64,000 nt of DNA from Shewanella zhangzhouensis (GTDB taxonomy: Bacteria > Pseudomonadota > Gammaproteobacteria > Enterobacterales > Shewanellaceae): contig NZ_CP080414.1 of assembly GCF_019457615.1 (NCBI RefSeq), forward strand, positions 1,362,501 through 1,426,500, read 5' to 3'. Both the position numbers and the translations under genes were made by a program. The notes beneath the pieces were generated by a model. The model had not been told where the DNA came from. It did no database searches and saw nothing but the letters and a program-made list of their open reading frames with translations. Shown piece after piece: positions 26,406 to 34,209 of this stretch (position 1 is the first letter of the stretch; each line of letters begins with the position of its first letter).

Positions 26406-27791
26406 TCAGGCCGGTTTGATGTTCTGATTCATCCGCAGGAGATTATGGGGGTCGTACTTGCCCTTGATTTTGGCAAGGCGCTGGTAGGTTTCGCCGTAGG
26501 CAAACTCCACCCGGCCTGCTTCTTCTTCGGTGAGGAAGTTGATATAGGCGCCGGCGCTTGCAAAGGGTTTGGACTTGGCAAAAAACTCCCTTGCCCAGCC
26601 GATACAGCGCTGGTCGTCATCGGCACTGTCCCAGCGGCCGTGCACGTTCATCACATAGTTGGCATCGCGGCTGGAGTAGGCCATGGCATCGGCCGCCACC
26701 CGGCCGGTTTGAGCACCAATCACACCGATAAAGATTTCACACTGGGGTGAGGGCAGGCAGGCGGCGTATTCCAGAATGCAATCGATGGCGCCTTCGGCCA
26801 GCGAGGTAAAATTGTGGGACTTCCAGTAGTTACGGGCTCCCGGGGTCAGCAAGGGGTCGAACGCCTGTTGCCAGGCCTGGAAAGGCTGCACCCCAATGTG
26901 CTCACCGAGCATGGGGGCAAACTCCCGCAGCGGGGCTATTAATCGCTCGCCTTCGGCGGGATCGCCGCAGTAACACATGGCCAGTGCCACCATCTCTTTA
27001 CCGTGGGCAGACTCGGGTAAAAACGGCAGCGGCGGCGCCTTGCGGGTCACCATCCATACGCTGAGCTCGTCAGGCATGGTTTGGGTAAAGGCGGCAAAGC
27101 GGGTCAGCACGGTTTTGGCGTGCTCGAAGGGGAACACCATCAGGCCGCTCAGCAAGTCCGGCCCCACCGGGTGCAGGCGAAACTCAAAGCGGGTGACTAT
27201 GCCAAAATTGCCGCCACCGCCCCTGAGGCCCCAAAAGAGATCGGCGTTTTCGGTTTCGCTGGCCCGTACCAAACAGCCATCGGCCAAGAGCACCTCGGCC
27301 GCCAGCAGATTATCCACCGTCATGCCGTACTTGCGGCTAAGCCAGCCAAAGCCGCCGCCCAGGGTCAACCCCGCCACCCCCGTGGTGGAGTTGATGCCAA
27401 GGGGCGTGGCCAGACCGTGTTTTTGCGCCTCGGCGTCAAAGTCGCCCAGGGTGCAGCCCGGCCCTACGTGGGCAATGCCCTTGGCGGTATCTATCACAAT
27501 GTCTTTCATCAGCGACAGATCAATCATCATGCCGCCATCGCACACCGCATTACCTGCAATATTGTGGCCGCCGCCGCGAATGGAGATGAGCATATTGTGG
27601 TCCCGGCCCACCGCCAGGGCCTCGGCGGCATCCTGACTGCTTTGGCAGCGGACTATCAGCGCGGGCTTTCTGTCTATCATGGCGTTCCAGATTTCCCGTA
27701 CCTCGTCATAGTCGGGGTCGTCCGGCAGTACCAGTTGGCCTTGCAGCTTACTTTTGAGTGTGTTCAGGGTCTCGGAAGAGAGGGATGACAT
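26406..27791 (-). CDS. FAD-linked oxidoreductase, berberine-bridge-enzyme type
   Basis: 461 residues. An N-terminal PCMH-type FAD domain contains RGGGHNIAGN, whose His76 is the usual 8-alpha attachment site, and HVGPGCTLGDF, whose Cys113 matches the second, 6-S-cysteinyl link. A bicovalent flavin is therefore predicted. The motif RGGGGNFGIVTRFEF closes the FAD domain. The C-terminal BBE segment (KYDPHNLLRMNQNI) is intact. There is no signal peptide. Relatives oxidise sugars or secondary metabolites with O2; the substrate is unknown. Confidence 0.9.
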   Translation of the reverse strand: MSSLSSETLNTLKSKLQGQLVLPDDPDYDEVREIWNAMIDRKPALIVRCQSSQDAAEALAVGRDHNMLISIRGGGHNIAGNAVCDGGMMIDLSLMKDIVIDTAKGIAHVGPGCTLGDFDAEAQKHGLATPLGINSTTGVAGLTLGGGFGWLSRKYGMTVDNLLAAEVLLADGCLVRASETENADLFWGLRGGGGNFGIVTRFEFRLHPVGPDLLSGLMVFPFEHAKTVLTRFAAFTQTMPDELSVWMVTRKAPPLPFLPESAHGKEMVALAMCYCGDPAEGERLIAPLREFAPMLGEHIGVQPFQAWQQAFDPLLTPGARNYWKSHNFTSLAEGAIDCILEYAACLPSPQCEIFIGVIGAQTGRVAADAMAYSSRDANYVMNVHGRWDSADDDQRCIGWAREFFAKSKPFASAGAYINFLTEEEAGRVEFAYGETYQRLAKIKGKYDPHNLLRMNQNIKPA

Positions 27792-28117
27792 GGCTTGTTC
27801 CTTAGCCGTGCTCCTGGCAACGGCGGGTAAGGTAAAGTGCCCGAACGACCAAGTTTCGCGGGCGGTTAGAGGACTCAGGTCCTGACAGTCGAAAGTGTTC
27901 AGCGCACCCTGTATGACTTCTTCCTGGCATTTTCATAAGCATGCTTTCAGGCATCCTTTAATGATAGTCCCTGAGACAGGAACCGCAGCCGGGCAGGAAA
28001 TAAAGGCGGGCATAAAGCTGGGCGTAAACGCCCGGACAAGGGCAGGGGCAATGGCATCCAACGAAAGTCGCCAATAAAGGCGTTTTTTGCCGTAAGGCTC
28101 CAAACGGAAAGCAAACT

Positions 28118-28162
28118 CTTGTATAACAGGGGCTTGTATAACAGTGTTCTTGTAGAACAGCG
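28118..28162 (+). repeat. three 16-bp direct repeats in an otherwise empty 400-bp gap
   Basis: The gap 27,792-28,191 holds no convincing gene. Near its end CTTGTATAACAG starts at 28,118 and again at 28,133, and CTTGTAGAACAG starts at 28,149, a spacing of 15-16 bp. They sit 30-75 bp before the start of the next gene and could be protein-binding sites or a small expansion. Confidence 0.6.
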
Positions 28163-28191
28163 AAAGCACCGGCAATCAGGAGGCCGCCGCC

Positions 28192-28560
28192 ATGATCCAG
28201 TCAGAGATTCACACAGAGGTTCAGACAGACATGCCCCAATCGGAAAGGAATCACTCTTCTCAGCAAATCAGCCCCACCAAATCGGCTACCGCCGCCGTGC
28301 AGCGGGGTGTGGCCCGCGCCGATGGCAAGCTCAGCCTGGCTGACTCAATGCTGACCTTTACCCCCTACAACAGCCAGTTTGGCTTGGGCCCTTATCAGCT
28401 GGCGGTTACGGATATCGCCAGGGTGGAAAAGTGCCTCGGCAAGGGCGGCGGCATTTTGCCCGTGACCCGGGATGCGCTGCGCATCACCTTAACTGGCGGC
28501 GACAGCTATGAGTTTATCCTGGCCAATCCCGACGACTGGATAGCCGCGCTCGGCGCCTGA
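28192..28560 (+). CDS. conserved hypothetical protein, GRAM/PH-like
   Basis: 122 residues. CAGGAGG lies 8 bp before the ATG. The first 40 residues are polar and look disordered. The rest has the strand pattern of GRAM/PH-like domains (GKLSLADSMLTFTPYN, YQLAVTDIARVEKC, DALRITLTGGDSYEFIL). It has no signal peptide or catalytic residues, so a cytoplasmic protein is expected. The function is unknown. Confidence 0.65.
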   Translation: MIQSEIHTEVQTDMPQSERNHSSQQISPTKSATAAVQRGVARADGKLSLADSMLTFTPYNSQFGLGPYQLAVTDIARVEKCLGKGGGILPVTRDALRITLTGGDSYEFILANPDDWIAALGA

Positions 28561-28585
28561 GTTTATAGCGGCGCTCGGCGCCTGA
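28541..28585 (+). repeat. 24-bp tandem duplication at a gene end
   Basis: The last codons and stop of the preceding gene (TAGCCGCGCTCGGCGCCTGAG at 28,541) are copied 24 bp downstream with one change (TAGCGGCGC...). A hairpin of GGCGAGCCTT/AAGGCTCGCC without a T-run follows at 28,613-28,648. Confidence 0.8.
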
Positions 28586-28675
28586 GGTTGGCGCCAGAGT
28601 ATAGAGAAAAGCGGCGAGCCTTGCGGCCATCTCAGCCAAAGGCTCGCCCTGATGTGCTTTCTGGTCTTTCCTGAC

Positions 28676-28796
28676 TCTTCAGCCTTCAGCCTTCAGCATT
28701 CAACCTTCAACCATCATCATTCAGCATTCAGCATTCAGCATTCAACCTTCAACCATCATCATTCAGCATTCAGCATTCAGCATTCAGCCTTCAACC
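28676..28796 (+). repeat. heptanucleotide tandem array
   Basis: About seventeen 7-bp units in register, mainly ATTCAGC with variants CTTCAGC, ATTCAAC, CTTCAAC and CATCATC. A higher-order block (ATTCAAC, CTTCAAC, CATCATC, then ATTCAGC repeated) occurs twice. It is non-coding on both strands in all likelihood and lies between converging genes. Confidence 0.9.
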
Positions 28797-28803
28797 ACTG
28801 TGC

Positions 28804-29175
28804 TTAGCCATTGGCCGAGCAGAACCAGAGCTTATTGCCTTCGCTGTCAAGAAAACTGCCCACCAGATAGCCTTCTTCCACCACAGTGACGGGGTCAGCT
28901 ATGGTCACGCTCCTTGCCCGTAAATAGGCCTCGGTGTCCGGCGCATGGTCACACTCTATGGTGATGCGCGGATTGGGTTCGCTGGTGGGGGTGCCATACC
29001 ACTCGTCCTTTAACATCAATACCAGCTCCCCGAGGCGATAGCCCCTCAGCTGGCCTTTTTCCATTGCCGGTTCCAGCGCCAGCACCTCGCTGTAAAAATG
29101 GGTTGCCCGTGCCATGTCGTTCACGGCGATGGCGATCACTTTAACGGCCCGCAGGCCATGGGATGAGGTGTTCAT
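28804..29175 (-). CDS. VOC-family (glyoxalase/bleomycin-resistance fold) protein
   Basis: 123 residues with two beta-alpha-beta-beta-beta units: VKVIAIAVNDMARATHFYSEVLALEP in the first and a second unit ending VEEGYLVGSFLDSEGNKLWF. The final D-S-E-G-N segment carries the acidic residue commonly used for metal binding. No thiol or glutathione pathway gene is adjacent. It may be an isomerase, a dioxygenase-fold enzyme or a ligand-binding protein. Confidence 0.85.
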   Translation of the reverse strand: MNTSSHGLRAVKVIAIAVNDMARATHFYSEVLALEPAMEKGQLRGYRLGELVLMLKDEWYGTPTSEPNPRITIECDHAPDTEAYLRARSVTIADPVTVVEEGYLVGSFLDSEGNKLWFCSANG

Positions 29176-29530
29176 TTTGCTGTGCTCCTACAACCATCTA
29201 TCCCGTTAAGTATAGTTGTCTGGACTTTGGCACGGTTGGTATTGCTGCTTTTTACTGCATGTTATACAGTGGATGCCATTGATGAATAATCAAGCGAAAA
29301 CAATGGTTAAGGCATAGCTGATATAAGTGTGTAACCAGAGTTTTCGTTTTGATGCTGACAAAGGTGCTGATTAGGGATGATGGCCGTCGATTCGACACGC
29401 TTTCAAAGGGATTTGCCTCGCTTTTCGCTTCCCCATTCCCCCACAACTGGATTTTTTGAAGCTGCCGCTTCTGGCTTTATCAGCAGGGTTACATCTTGCG
29501 GGTTAGTTGTTTGGTTTGGCTGTGTGATTG

Positions 29531-29547
29531 GTCGCTTTGCAAGCGAC
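29531..29547. repeat. outer hairpin of left island boundary
   Basis: GTCGCTT, loop TGC, AAGCGAC. The same stem recurs at 32,435-32,451 (GTCGCTT, GAA, AAGCGAC) beyond the right arm. Between it and the left arm come two further hairpins (GAAGCCT/AGGCTTC near 29,555-29,571 and a 12-bp stem CAGAAGGCTTTG/CAAAGCCCTCTG near 29,579-29,610). No gene is supported from 29,176 to 29,896. Confidence 0.75.
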
Positions 29548-29630
29548 TTGAAAGCGAAGCCTTCCAGGCTTCACCCGGGCAGAAGGCTTTGCGCGCCCAA
29601 AGCCCTCTGCACACCAAAGGGCGCCCGCAA

Positions 29631-29762
29631 CGAAGCGGAAAGCCCCGTCGAGCTTTTGGTGAAAATTGGCTGGCGCGACCGATTCGCTCCAAGCTCAACG
29701 GTCGCTGTTACGGCATCCATGCCTCGCCACGCCATTTTCACCAACGCCCTCGGCCGCTTCGA
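29631..29762. repeat. left inverted-repeat arm bounding the AT-rich island
   Basis: This about 132-bp arm is found again in inverted orientation at 32,205-32,338. Shared blocks are CGAAGCGGAAAGCCCC, TGAAAATTGGCT, CGGCATCCATGCCTCG, ACGCCATTTTCA and CCCTCGGCCGCTTCGA. Each arm is also an imperfect palindrome: its ends CGAAGCGG and CCGCTTCG pair, and so do GGTGAAAATTGGC and GCCATTTTCACC inside. There is no transposase gene. The arms could be a MITE-like or BIME-like element, or ends recognised by a mobile element encoded elsewhere. Confidence 0.8.
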
Positions 29763-29815
29763 GCGGGATTGGTGCTAACCGCAGCAGCAGAGTTGTGGTT
29801 GGTAAAAACGAGTAT

Positions 29816-29869
29816 CTTGCAAGGTAGGACAAGCTTACAAGCTTGGATAACCTTACAAGGTCGTATGAA
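29816..29869 (+). promoter_or_regulatory. three exact-spaced 18-bp direct repeats upstream of island gene 1
   Basis: CTTGCAAGG, CTTACAAGC and CTTACAAGG start at 29,816, 29,834 and 29,852, exactly 18 bp apart, with GGACAAG and GGATAAC conserved in the spacers. They end about 30 bp before the GTG start of the first island gene. The arrangement resembles iterated operator sites for a regulator. A 14-codon frame (ATG at 29,865, stop at 29,909) overlaps the repeats and the gene start. Confidence 0.6.
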
Positions 29870-29896
29870 TAAAATGTTAAATACCCAAGGAGGCTC

Positions 29897-31219
29897 GTGG
29901 ATATTCTAAATAATCGAGAAATTGCAATTGTATTATGGCTTCTGGCAATTTCGATTTACATCTTTTCTTCCTCCAAAATGGCTGAGGCCAGAAATGCCTT
30001 CAAAGGCGTCCTAGCCGCTTTCTTTGTTAGGCAAATAATGTCCGTCCTTTGTTTGATGGTTATTTACATGGCAATTGTCATCCACTTGCTTTCCGAGTTG
30101 GAACTATGGAATTTTGAACAGCTAAAAAATACTGTTTTTTGGTGCGTTTCTGTTGGTTTTATGTCGCTATTTAAGCTTGAAAAAATCAAACAAGATATGC
30201 ATTTTTTCAAGCACTCAGTTTTAGATAACTTGAAACTACTAGCGATTTTTCAATTTGTCGTTGGTGTATATACATTCCCTCTTTGGCTAGAGGTTTTACT
30301 AGTTCCTGTTTTAGCATTATTGGGAGCTATGCTGGCTATTGCTGAAACTGACAGAAAACATCATCAGGTAAAGCTTTTGCTAGAATATTGCCTTTCTACT
30401 TTCGGGGTAGTCTTAATTGTTTACACTTTGTACATGTTAACGACCAATTTTGGTGAGTTTGGGAAAGAAAAAACTGCATACGATTTCTTTATTCCACCAT
30501 TGCTGACTCTCTGTTTTCTACCTTTCGTTTTCTTTATGTTGGTTTATTCAACATATGAGCAGGTCTTTGTTCGTATAAGGTTTTCAATAAGGAGCCGGTT
30601 CCTTAGATATGCGGGTAAACTATATGCATTTATATTGTTTAATGTTCGGCTGAGTCTACTTGAGCGATGGTCATTTCAAGTCGCCAAAGCTAATATAGAG
30701 TCACACTCGGATCTGATTGACACCTTTAAATATATATTTAAGGTGAAACATTCTGAGGAAAACCCAAAGGAAGTACCAAAAGATCAAGGTTGGAGTCCTT
30801 ATAAAGCCAAAGAATTTCTCGTAAATAAAGGGTTGAGAACTGGGTTCTATAATCGATCTTTCGAAGAAGAATGGTTTGCATCATCCCCAATGGAAGAAAT
30901 TAGCGATGGTATTATCCCTGACAATATCACTTATTATGTTGAAGGTTCTGAAGATGTTGCAAAAGTGCTAAAGGTTAAAGTGAACGTGAATGATGCTTCC
31001 AGAACCCATCAGGCATGTGAAAAGTTAGAGCCTATAGCAGAAGCTTTAAGTATCTCTAGCTTAAACCTACCTTTATCCGATGATATGAAAAGTGCTATTT
31101 CAGGTTGTTACTCATATTCTGAGAAAGTTGGGGATAAGACAATCGCCTTGGTTGTAGAATATTGGCCAAATCATAAGCTTAATGGGCTTGACCTCAAACT
31201 CCTGATATCAAGCATTTAA
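29897..31219 (+). CDS. island gene 1: polytopic membrane protein with soluble C-terminal half
   Basis: 440 residues, GTG start with AAGGAGG closely upstream; the 3-bp spacing is short. Hydrophobic segments near residues 8-25, 39-62, 80-93, 112-148 (probably two), 162-182 and 198-220 predict about six or seven membrane helices. Residues about 225-440 are soluble and charged, with RFSIRSRFLRYAGK, an acidic/basic linker and a mixed alpha/beta end. I recognise no catalytic motif or family. The codons are AT-rich, unlike the neighbouring core genes. The stop codon lies within the attC-like site. Together with the two following genes it forms the cargo of the hairpin-bounded island. Confidence 0.75.
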   Translation: MDILNNREIAIVLWLLAISIYIFSSSKMAEARNAFKGVLAAFFVRQIMSVLCLMVIYMAIVIHLLSELELWNFEQLKNTVFWCVSVGFMSLFKLEKIKQDMHFFKHSVLDNLKLLAIFQFVVGVYTFPLWLEVLLVPVLALLGAMLAIAETDRKHHQVKLLLEYCLSTFGVVLIVYTLYMLTTNFGEFGKEKTAYDFFIPPLLTLCFLPFVFFMLVYSTYEQVFVRIRFSIRSRFLRYAGKLYAFILFNVRLSLLERWSFQVAKANIESHSDLIDTFKYIFKVKHSEENPKEVPKDQGWSPYKAKEFLVNKGLRTGFYNRSFEEEWFASSPMEEISDGIIPDNITYYVEGSEDVAKVLKVKVNVNDASRTHQACEKLEPIAEALSISSLNLPLSDDMKSAISGCYSYSEKVGDKTIALVVEYWPNHKLNGLDLKLLISSI

Positions 31220-31285
31220 CAAAGCGAGGCTGTCGGACAAATTTTCCGCCGCGATCCAAATTTGCCGCAGAGCGCGGCGTTATGT
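31214..31285 (+). other. attC-like recombination site (integron cassette type)
   Basis: ATTTAAC at 31,214 fits the RYYYAAC half-core, and GTTATGT at 31,279 approximates the GTTRRRY core with one mismatch. Between them the sequence folds as attC sites do: CTGTCGGACAAATTT pairs with AAATTTGCCGCAG, leaving one unpaired A, and flanking AACAAAGCG faces CGCGGCGTT. It overlaps the stop codon of island gene 1, as in gene cassettes, and is 72 bp long. No integrase gene is in the window. Confidence 0.55.
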
Positions 31286-31299
31286 GAATAGGATAGTTC

Positions 31300-31824
31300 A
31301 TGAATGACTCCCAGTTAAGACGGGCACTGCAATCAGTGGGCATGTCTTGTTTCGTTAATAGTTTTGACTTATTTCAATCCGGTAGGTACTCAAAAGATGA
31401 ATTGATTGAGTGGATGTCAGAGCAAAACGACTTTACTGAAAATTCATGTAAGTCAAGGGTTAACCATGCCCTGCGAATTTTTAGGGAAAATAAGCATATA
31501 GAATCTCTGAAACTCATCAAGTCATCTGCAAGAGTTGATTCGTATACCAAGTTACAGGCTGCCAAGCTCCACGCACAGCTAACAATACCAGCCATTGATA
31601 TAGCAAAAGAACCACTAATTATTAAATTAATGGGGTTCAAGTCTAGGGATATAAACTGTAAGAAGGTTTACTGTACTACCTGTGGTGGTCTATCCGCCGC
31701 CATAGACAAAAGCATAGATCAAGCACTAATTTATGAAATAATGGATTTTATTTCAAATCATGCACCTGAGGAATTGTATCTATATGGTGATTGGTATGAT
31801 TATTTAACTAAGTACGCAAAATGA
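31300..31824 (+). CDS. island gene 2: unknown soluble protein
   Basis: 174 residues with AGGA 6 bp before the ATG. The N-terminal part (LRRALQSVGMSCFVNSFDLF, then YSKDELIEWMSEQNDFTE and KSRVNHALRIF) looks helical, perhaps a helix-turn-helix or SAM-like bundle. The C-terminal half contains YCTTCGG, a lone C-x-x-C, and ends in an aromatic acidic segment (EELYLYGDWYDYL). There is no signal or membrane segment. The gene starts 15 bp after the attC-like site and overlaps gene 3 by ATGA, so the two are translated together. I do not recognise a family. Confidence 0.7.
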   Translation: MNDSQLRRALQSVGMSCFVNSFDLFQSGRYSKDELIEWMSEQNDFTENSCKSRVNHALRIFRENKHIESLKLIKSSARVDSYTKLQAAKLHAQLTIPAIDIAKEPLIIKLMGFKSRDINCKKVYCTTCGGLSAAIDKSIDQALIYEIMDFISNHAPEELYLYGDWYDYLTKYAK

Positions 31825-32141
31825 AAAATATTGAATACGTCAGAAATAATAGAGTTCTGTTATCCATAATGTGGGCAACAATAAAACTAGTCTTAGCATT
31901 TTTAATCATTAAACATTTTGATTATGGGTTGTACGTAGTTTTAGGCTACATATTCTTCTCTATTGAATCAATCTCAAGCCTGCAATACCTCAATGCTCAA
32001 GAGGCTAACCTTCTTTTTTCTAACTTACATAGTAGTGAATCTACAAATATCGGTATGGAAGTTGGCGAACTTCGCAAGAACATTGCAGAGTTAGAGCTTC
32101 GCCTAGCAGAGGCAGAAATAAAAATTGAAGATATCACATAA
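31821..32141 (+). CDS. island gene 3: small two-helix membrane protein with coiled coil
   Basis: 106 residues. Two hydrophobic helices (about residues 13-31 and 35-55) are followed by a soluble tail whose last 35 residues (VGELRKNIAELELRLAEAEI) form a clear heptad coiled coil. It starts within the stop of gene 2. Such a protein could anchor the gene 2 product at the membrane or oligomerise, but that is inference. No homologous family is recognised. Confidence 0.7.
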   Translation: MKNIEYVRNNRVLLSIMWATIKLVLAFLIIKHFDYGLYVVLGYIFFSIESISSLQYLNAQEANLLFSNLHSSESTNIGMEVGELRKNIAELELRLAEAEIKIEDIT

Positions 32142-32204
32142 CAAAAAAGAGTGAGAACAGGCACAACACTTCGCTTTCAGATTGCACCCGTTTTTAACCC
32201 CCCA

Positions 32205-32338
32205 TCGAAGCGGCCGAGGGTGTTGCTGAAAATGGCGTAGCGAGGCATGGATGCCGAAGCAGCGCCAGTCGAATCAGGGATGAGCGTCTGGCGCGTTAGC
32301 CAATTTTCAGCATAAACCCGAAGGGGCTTTCCGCTTCG
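32205..32338. repeat. right inverted-repeat arm bounding the AT-rich island
   Basis: Inverted counterpart of the arm at 29,631-29,762, with the same order of blocks when read on the minus strand. Beyond it lie a perfect 10-bp hairpin (AAGAGGGGAT/ATCCCCTCTT, about 32,373-32,400) and the outer hairpin at 32,435-32,451 that mirrors the one at 29,531. The gap 32,142-32,529 holds no gene. Confidence 0.8.
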
Positions 32339-32454
32339 TCGGGGCGGCAGGGACTCTCGTTAATAAATCGGCAAGAGGGGATTGCTGTAGATCCCCTCTT
32401 GGTCGGGTGTGGGGCGAAGCTCCACGACCTTTCCGTCGCTTGAAAAGCGACATT

Positions 32455-32482
32455 AAAAAACCAGCGCTTAGGCTGGTTTTCT
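32455..32482. terminator. terminator of the pfa operon, bidirectional
   Basis: AAAACCAGC, loop GCTTAG, GCTGGTTTT, preceded by an A-run that gives a T-run on the minus strand. It lies about 50 bp beyond the pfaD stop and can also stop transcription leaving the island. Confidence 0.88.
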
Positions 32483-32529
32483 TATGTAAGCGTGGCTGGC
32501 ACCGAGCATAGGTGCCAAAAGACTCAGCC

Positions 32530-34128
32530 TTAGGCTAAAGCCTCCAACGGTCGATACCTCGCCACCGCCGAAGGCAACACCATCCCTTGAGCCTTCAAGG
32601 TATTCACCCGATGTAAATACGCCGCACCAGTCAACAGGTGCAACGCCAAATCCACCGCCCGGCGCTCGCGGTAATCATCCAGATACGTCCCCTTCGACCA
32701 GCCGTTAAAGGCCCCGAGCGCGGGTCCTGCCCAGATTTGATAATCCATCTCACGGCCAGCCTCGCCGGTATTCGACCAGCGGCTGGAGAGCCCCAGATAC
32801 CAGCGGAAAATCAGCGCCATCTTGCGCTTGGGGTTACCCTGGGCGCGTTCAATCTGGCTGGGGTCGCGGGCCATAAAGTGCTCCACCGTGCCTTGCCAGA
32901 TATCATCGAGGCTGGCGCGAAACACCTGGGCTTCGAGCTTGGCGCGCTCGTCGGCTGGTATGGCTTCGATGCTGTCGTAGCGGCTGTAAATCTCGTACAG
33001 CTTATTGGCGCGCATGGGGAACAGGGTGCCGCGCTTTACCACCTGCAGCTTCACGCCCATCTCAAACATGTCGGCGGCAGGGGCCATGGTCACATCGGCC
33101 ATCTCTGTGGTGGCCAGGAGCCTCCGGGTGTGCTCGCTGGCACCGGCCTCGATACAGGCCTGATTGATGGAGCCGGTCACGATAAAGTCGGCGCCCATGT
33201 TAAAGGCGGCCAGCGCCGCATCCGGGGTGCCTATGCCGCCGCCTGCGCCCACGCGGATTGGGGTGGCAAAGGCGTGCTGGGCTTGCAGCTCGTCTCTGAG
33301 CGCCAGAATGGTGGGCAGCAGAGTCACCAGCGGACGGTTGTCGGTATGGCCGCCGGAGTCGGCTTCGGCGGTGATGTCATCGGCCATGGGCACCAGCAAG
33401 GCAAGCTCGGCCTGCTCACTGCTGATATGGCCATCGGTGACCAGGGCATCGAGCATTTTTTTCGGCGCACTCTTCATAAAGTGGCTGGCGACCTCGGTGC
33501 GGCTGATTTTGGCGATGACCTTGTTTTTGATGACGATATTGCCATCTTTATCGCGGCTCAGGCCCGCGGCGCGGTAGCGCACTATGTGCGGGGTGAGCGC
33601 CAAAAAGGCCGAGGCCTCTACCGTGTTAACGCCGTGCTTTAAATAGAGCTCCACCGCCCCTTGCTCAAGCGCTGGCTCACTGGGGCTGTGGATGAGGTTA
33701 AAGGCGTAGGGGCCATGGGGCAGCTCGGCCTGAATGCGCTTGATGGCGGCTTCGACCCGCGCGGGCACGAGACCTGCGGCGCCAAAGGAGCAGAGGATGC
33801 CTGCTTTACCCAGCGCAATCACCAGCTCTTCGGAGGCGATGCCGTTGGCCATGGCACCGGCGTAGTAGGCGTATTTTACCCCGTGGCAGCGGCGAAAATC
33901 CGCACTGCCAAGTTCAAAGGCGGCAAAGGGCGCGGCAAAGGCGGCGACCTCAAGGGAGCCTGTTTTGCCTTGGTCTGCTGCCTTGTGGCTGACGCCAAGC
34001 TCACTGCCGGGCAGACGCGCCATGTACACAGGCTTATCCAGTGCAAGCAGCGCCGCCTTGATGTCTGCATCGCCGCTCACGCTGAGGGCCGGGTCTATGG
34101 CCCAGGGCCACTTGAAAGGTGTGCTCAT
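32530..34128 (-). CDS. pfaD: PfaD, enoyl reductase of PUFA synthase
   Basis: 532 residues, the standalone FMN-dependent enoyl reductase that saturates selected double bonds during each elongation round of omega-3 PUFA synthesis. The 2-nitropropane-dioxygenase-type TIM barrel is visible, with the flavin phosphate loop VGAGGGIGTPDAALAAF at about residues 292-308 and ADFIVTGSINQ just after. The N-terminal part (AKAGILCSFGAAGLVP, PYAFNLIHSPSEP) and the C-terminal helical cap (RDPSQIERA) match PfaD proteins in length and order. It lies 123 bp after pfaC rather than overlapping it, unlike the other pfa genes, so it may have its own ribosome recruitment. A terminator follows. Confidence 0.96.
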   Translation of the reverse strand: MSTPFKWPWAIDPALSVSGDADIKAALLALDKPVYMARLPGSELGVSHKAADQGKTGSLEVAAFAAPFAAFELGSADFRRCHGVKYAYYAGAMANGIASEELVIALGKAGILCSFGAAGLVPARVEAAIKRIQAELPHGPYAFNLIHSPSEPALEQGAVELYLKHGVNTVEASAFLALTPHIVRYRAAGLSRDKDGNIVIKNKVIAKISRTEVASHFMKSAPKKMLDALVTDGHISSEQAELALLVPMADDITAEADSGGHTDNRPLVTLLPTILALRDELQAQHAFATPIRVGAGGGIGTPDAALAAFNMGADFIVTGSINQACIEAGASEHTRRLLATTEMADVTMAPAADMFEMGVKLQVVKRGTLFPMRANKLYEIYSRYDSIEAIPADERAKLEAQVFRASLDDIWQGTVEHFMARDPSQIERAQGNPKRKMALIFRWYLGLSSRWSNTGEAGREMDYQIWAGPALGAFNGWSKGTYLDDYRERRAVDLALHLLTGAAYLHRVNTLKAQGMVLPSAVARYRPLEALA

Positions 34129-34209
34129 CTGTATTCTCTGTTTGGGCGGTTTATACCGCTGGTCATTCTTGTTTTGTTGGCGGCCGTGGCCGCGCGGAAA
34201 GCGTTTAGG

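Noticed and set aside
28676..28796. CRISPR-like or minisatellite coding repeat
   Set aside because: The unit is 7 bp without spacers, and no credible frame crosses it.
29377..29909. Two overlapping plus-strand frames (133 and 137 codons) through the left boundary
   Set aside because: They run through hairpins and the inverted-repeat arm, have Arg/Pro-rich sequence without domains, and lack ribosome sites.
29531..32451. Insertion sequence or composite transposon
   Set aside because: None of the three enclosed genes shows a transposase or integrase motif and no target-site duplication could be identified, so I call it only a hairpin-bounded island.
32638..33642. 334-codon plus-strand frame opposite pfaD
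   Set aside because: It is Gly/His-rich antisense sequence; pfaD has the flavin-binding motifs and fits the operon.
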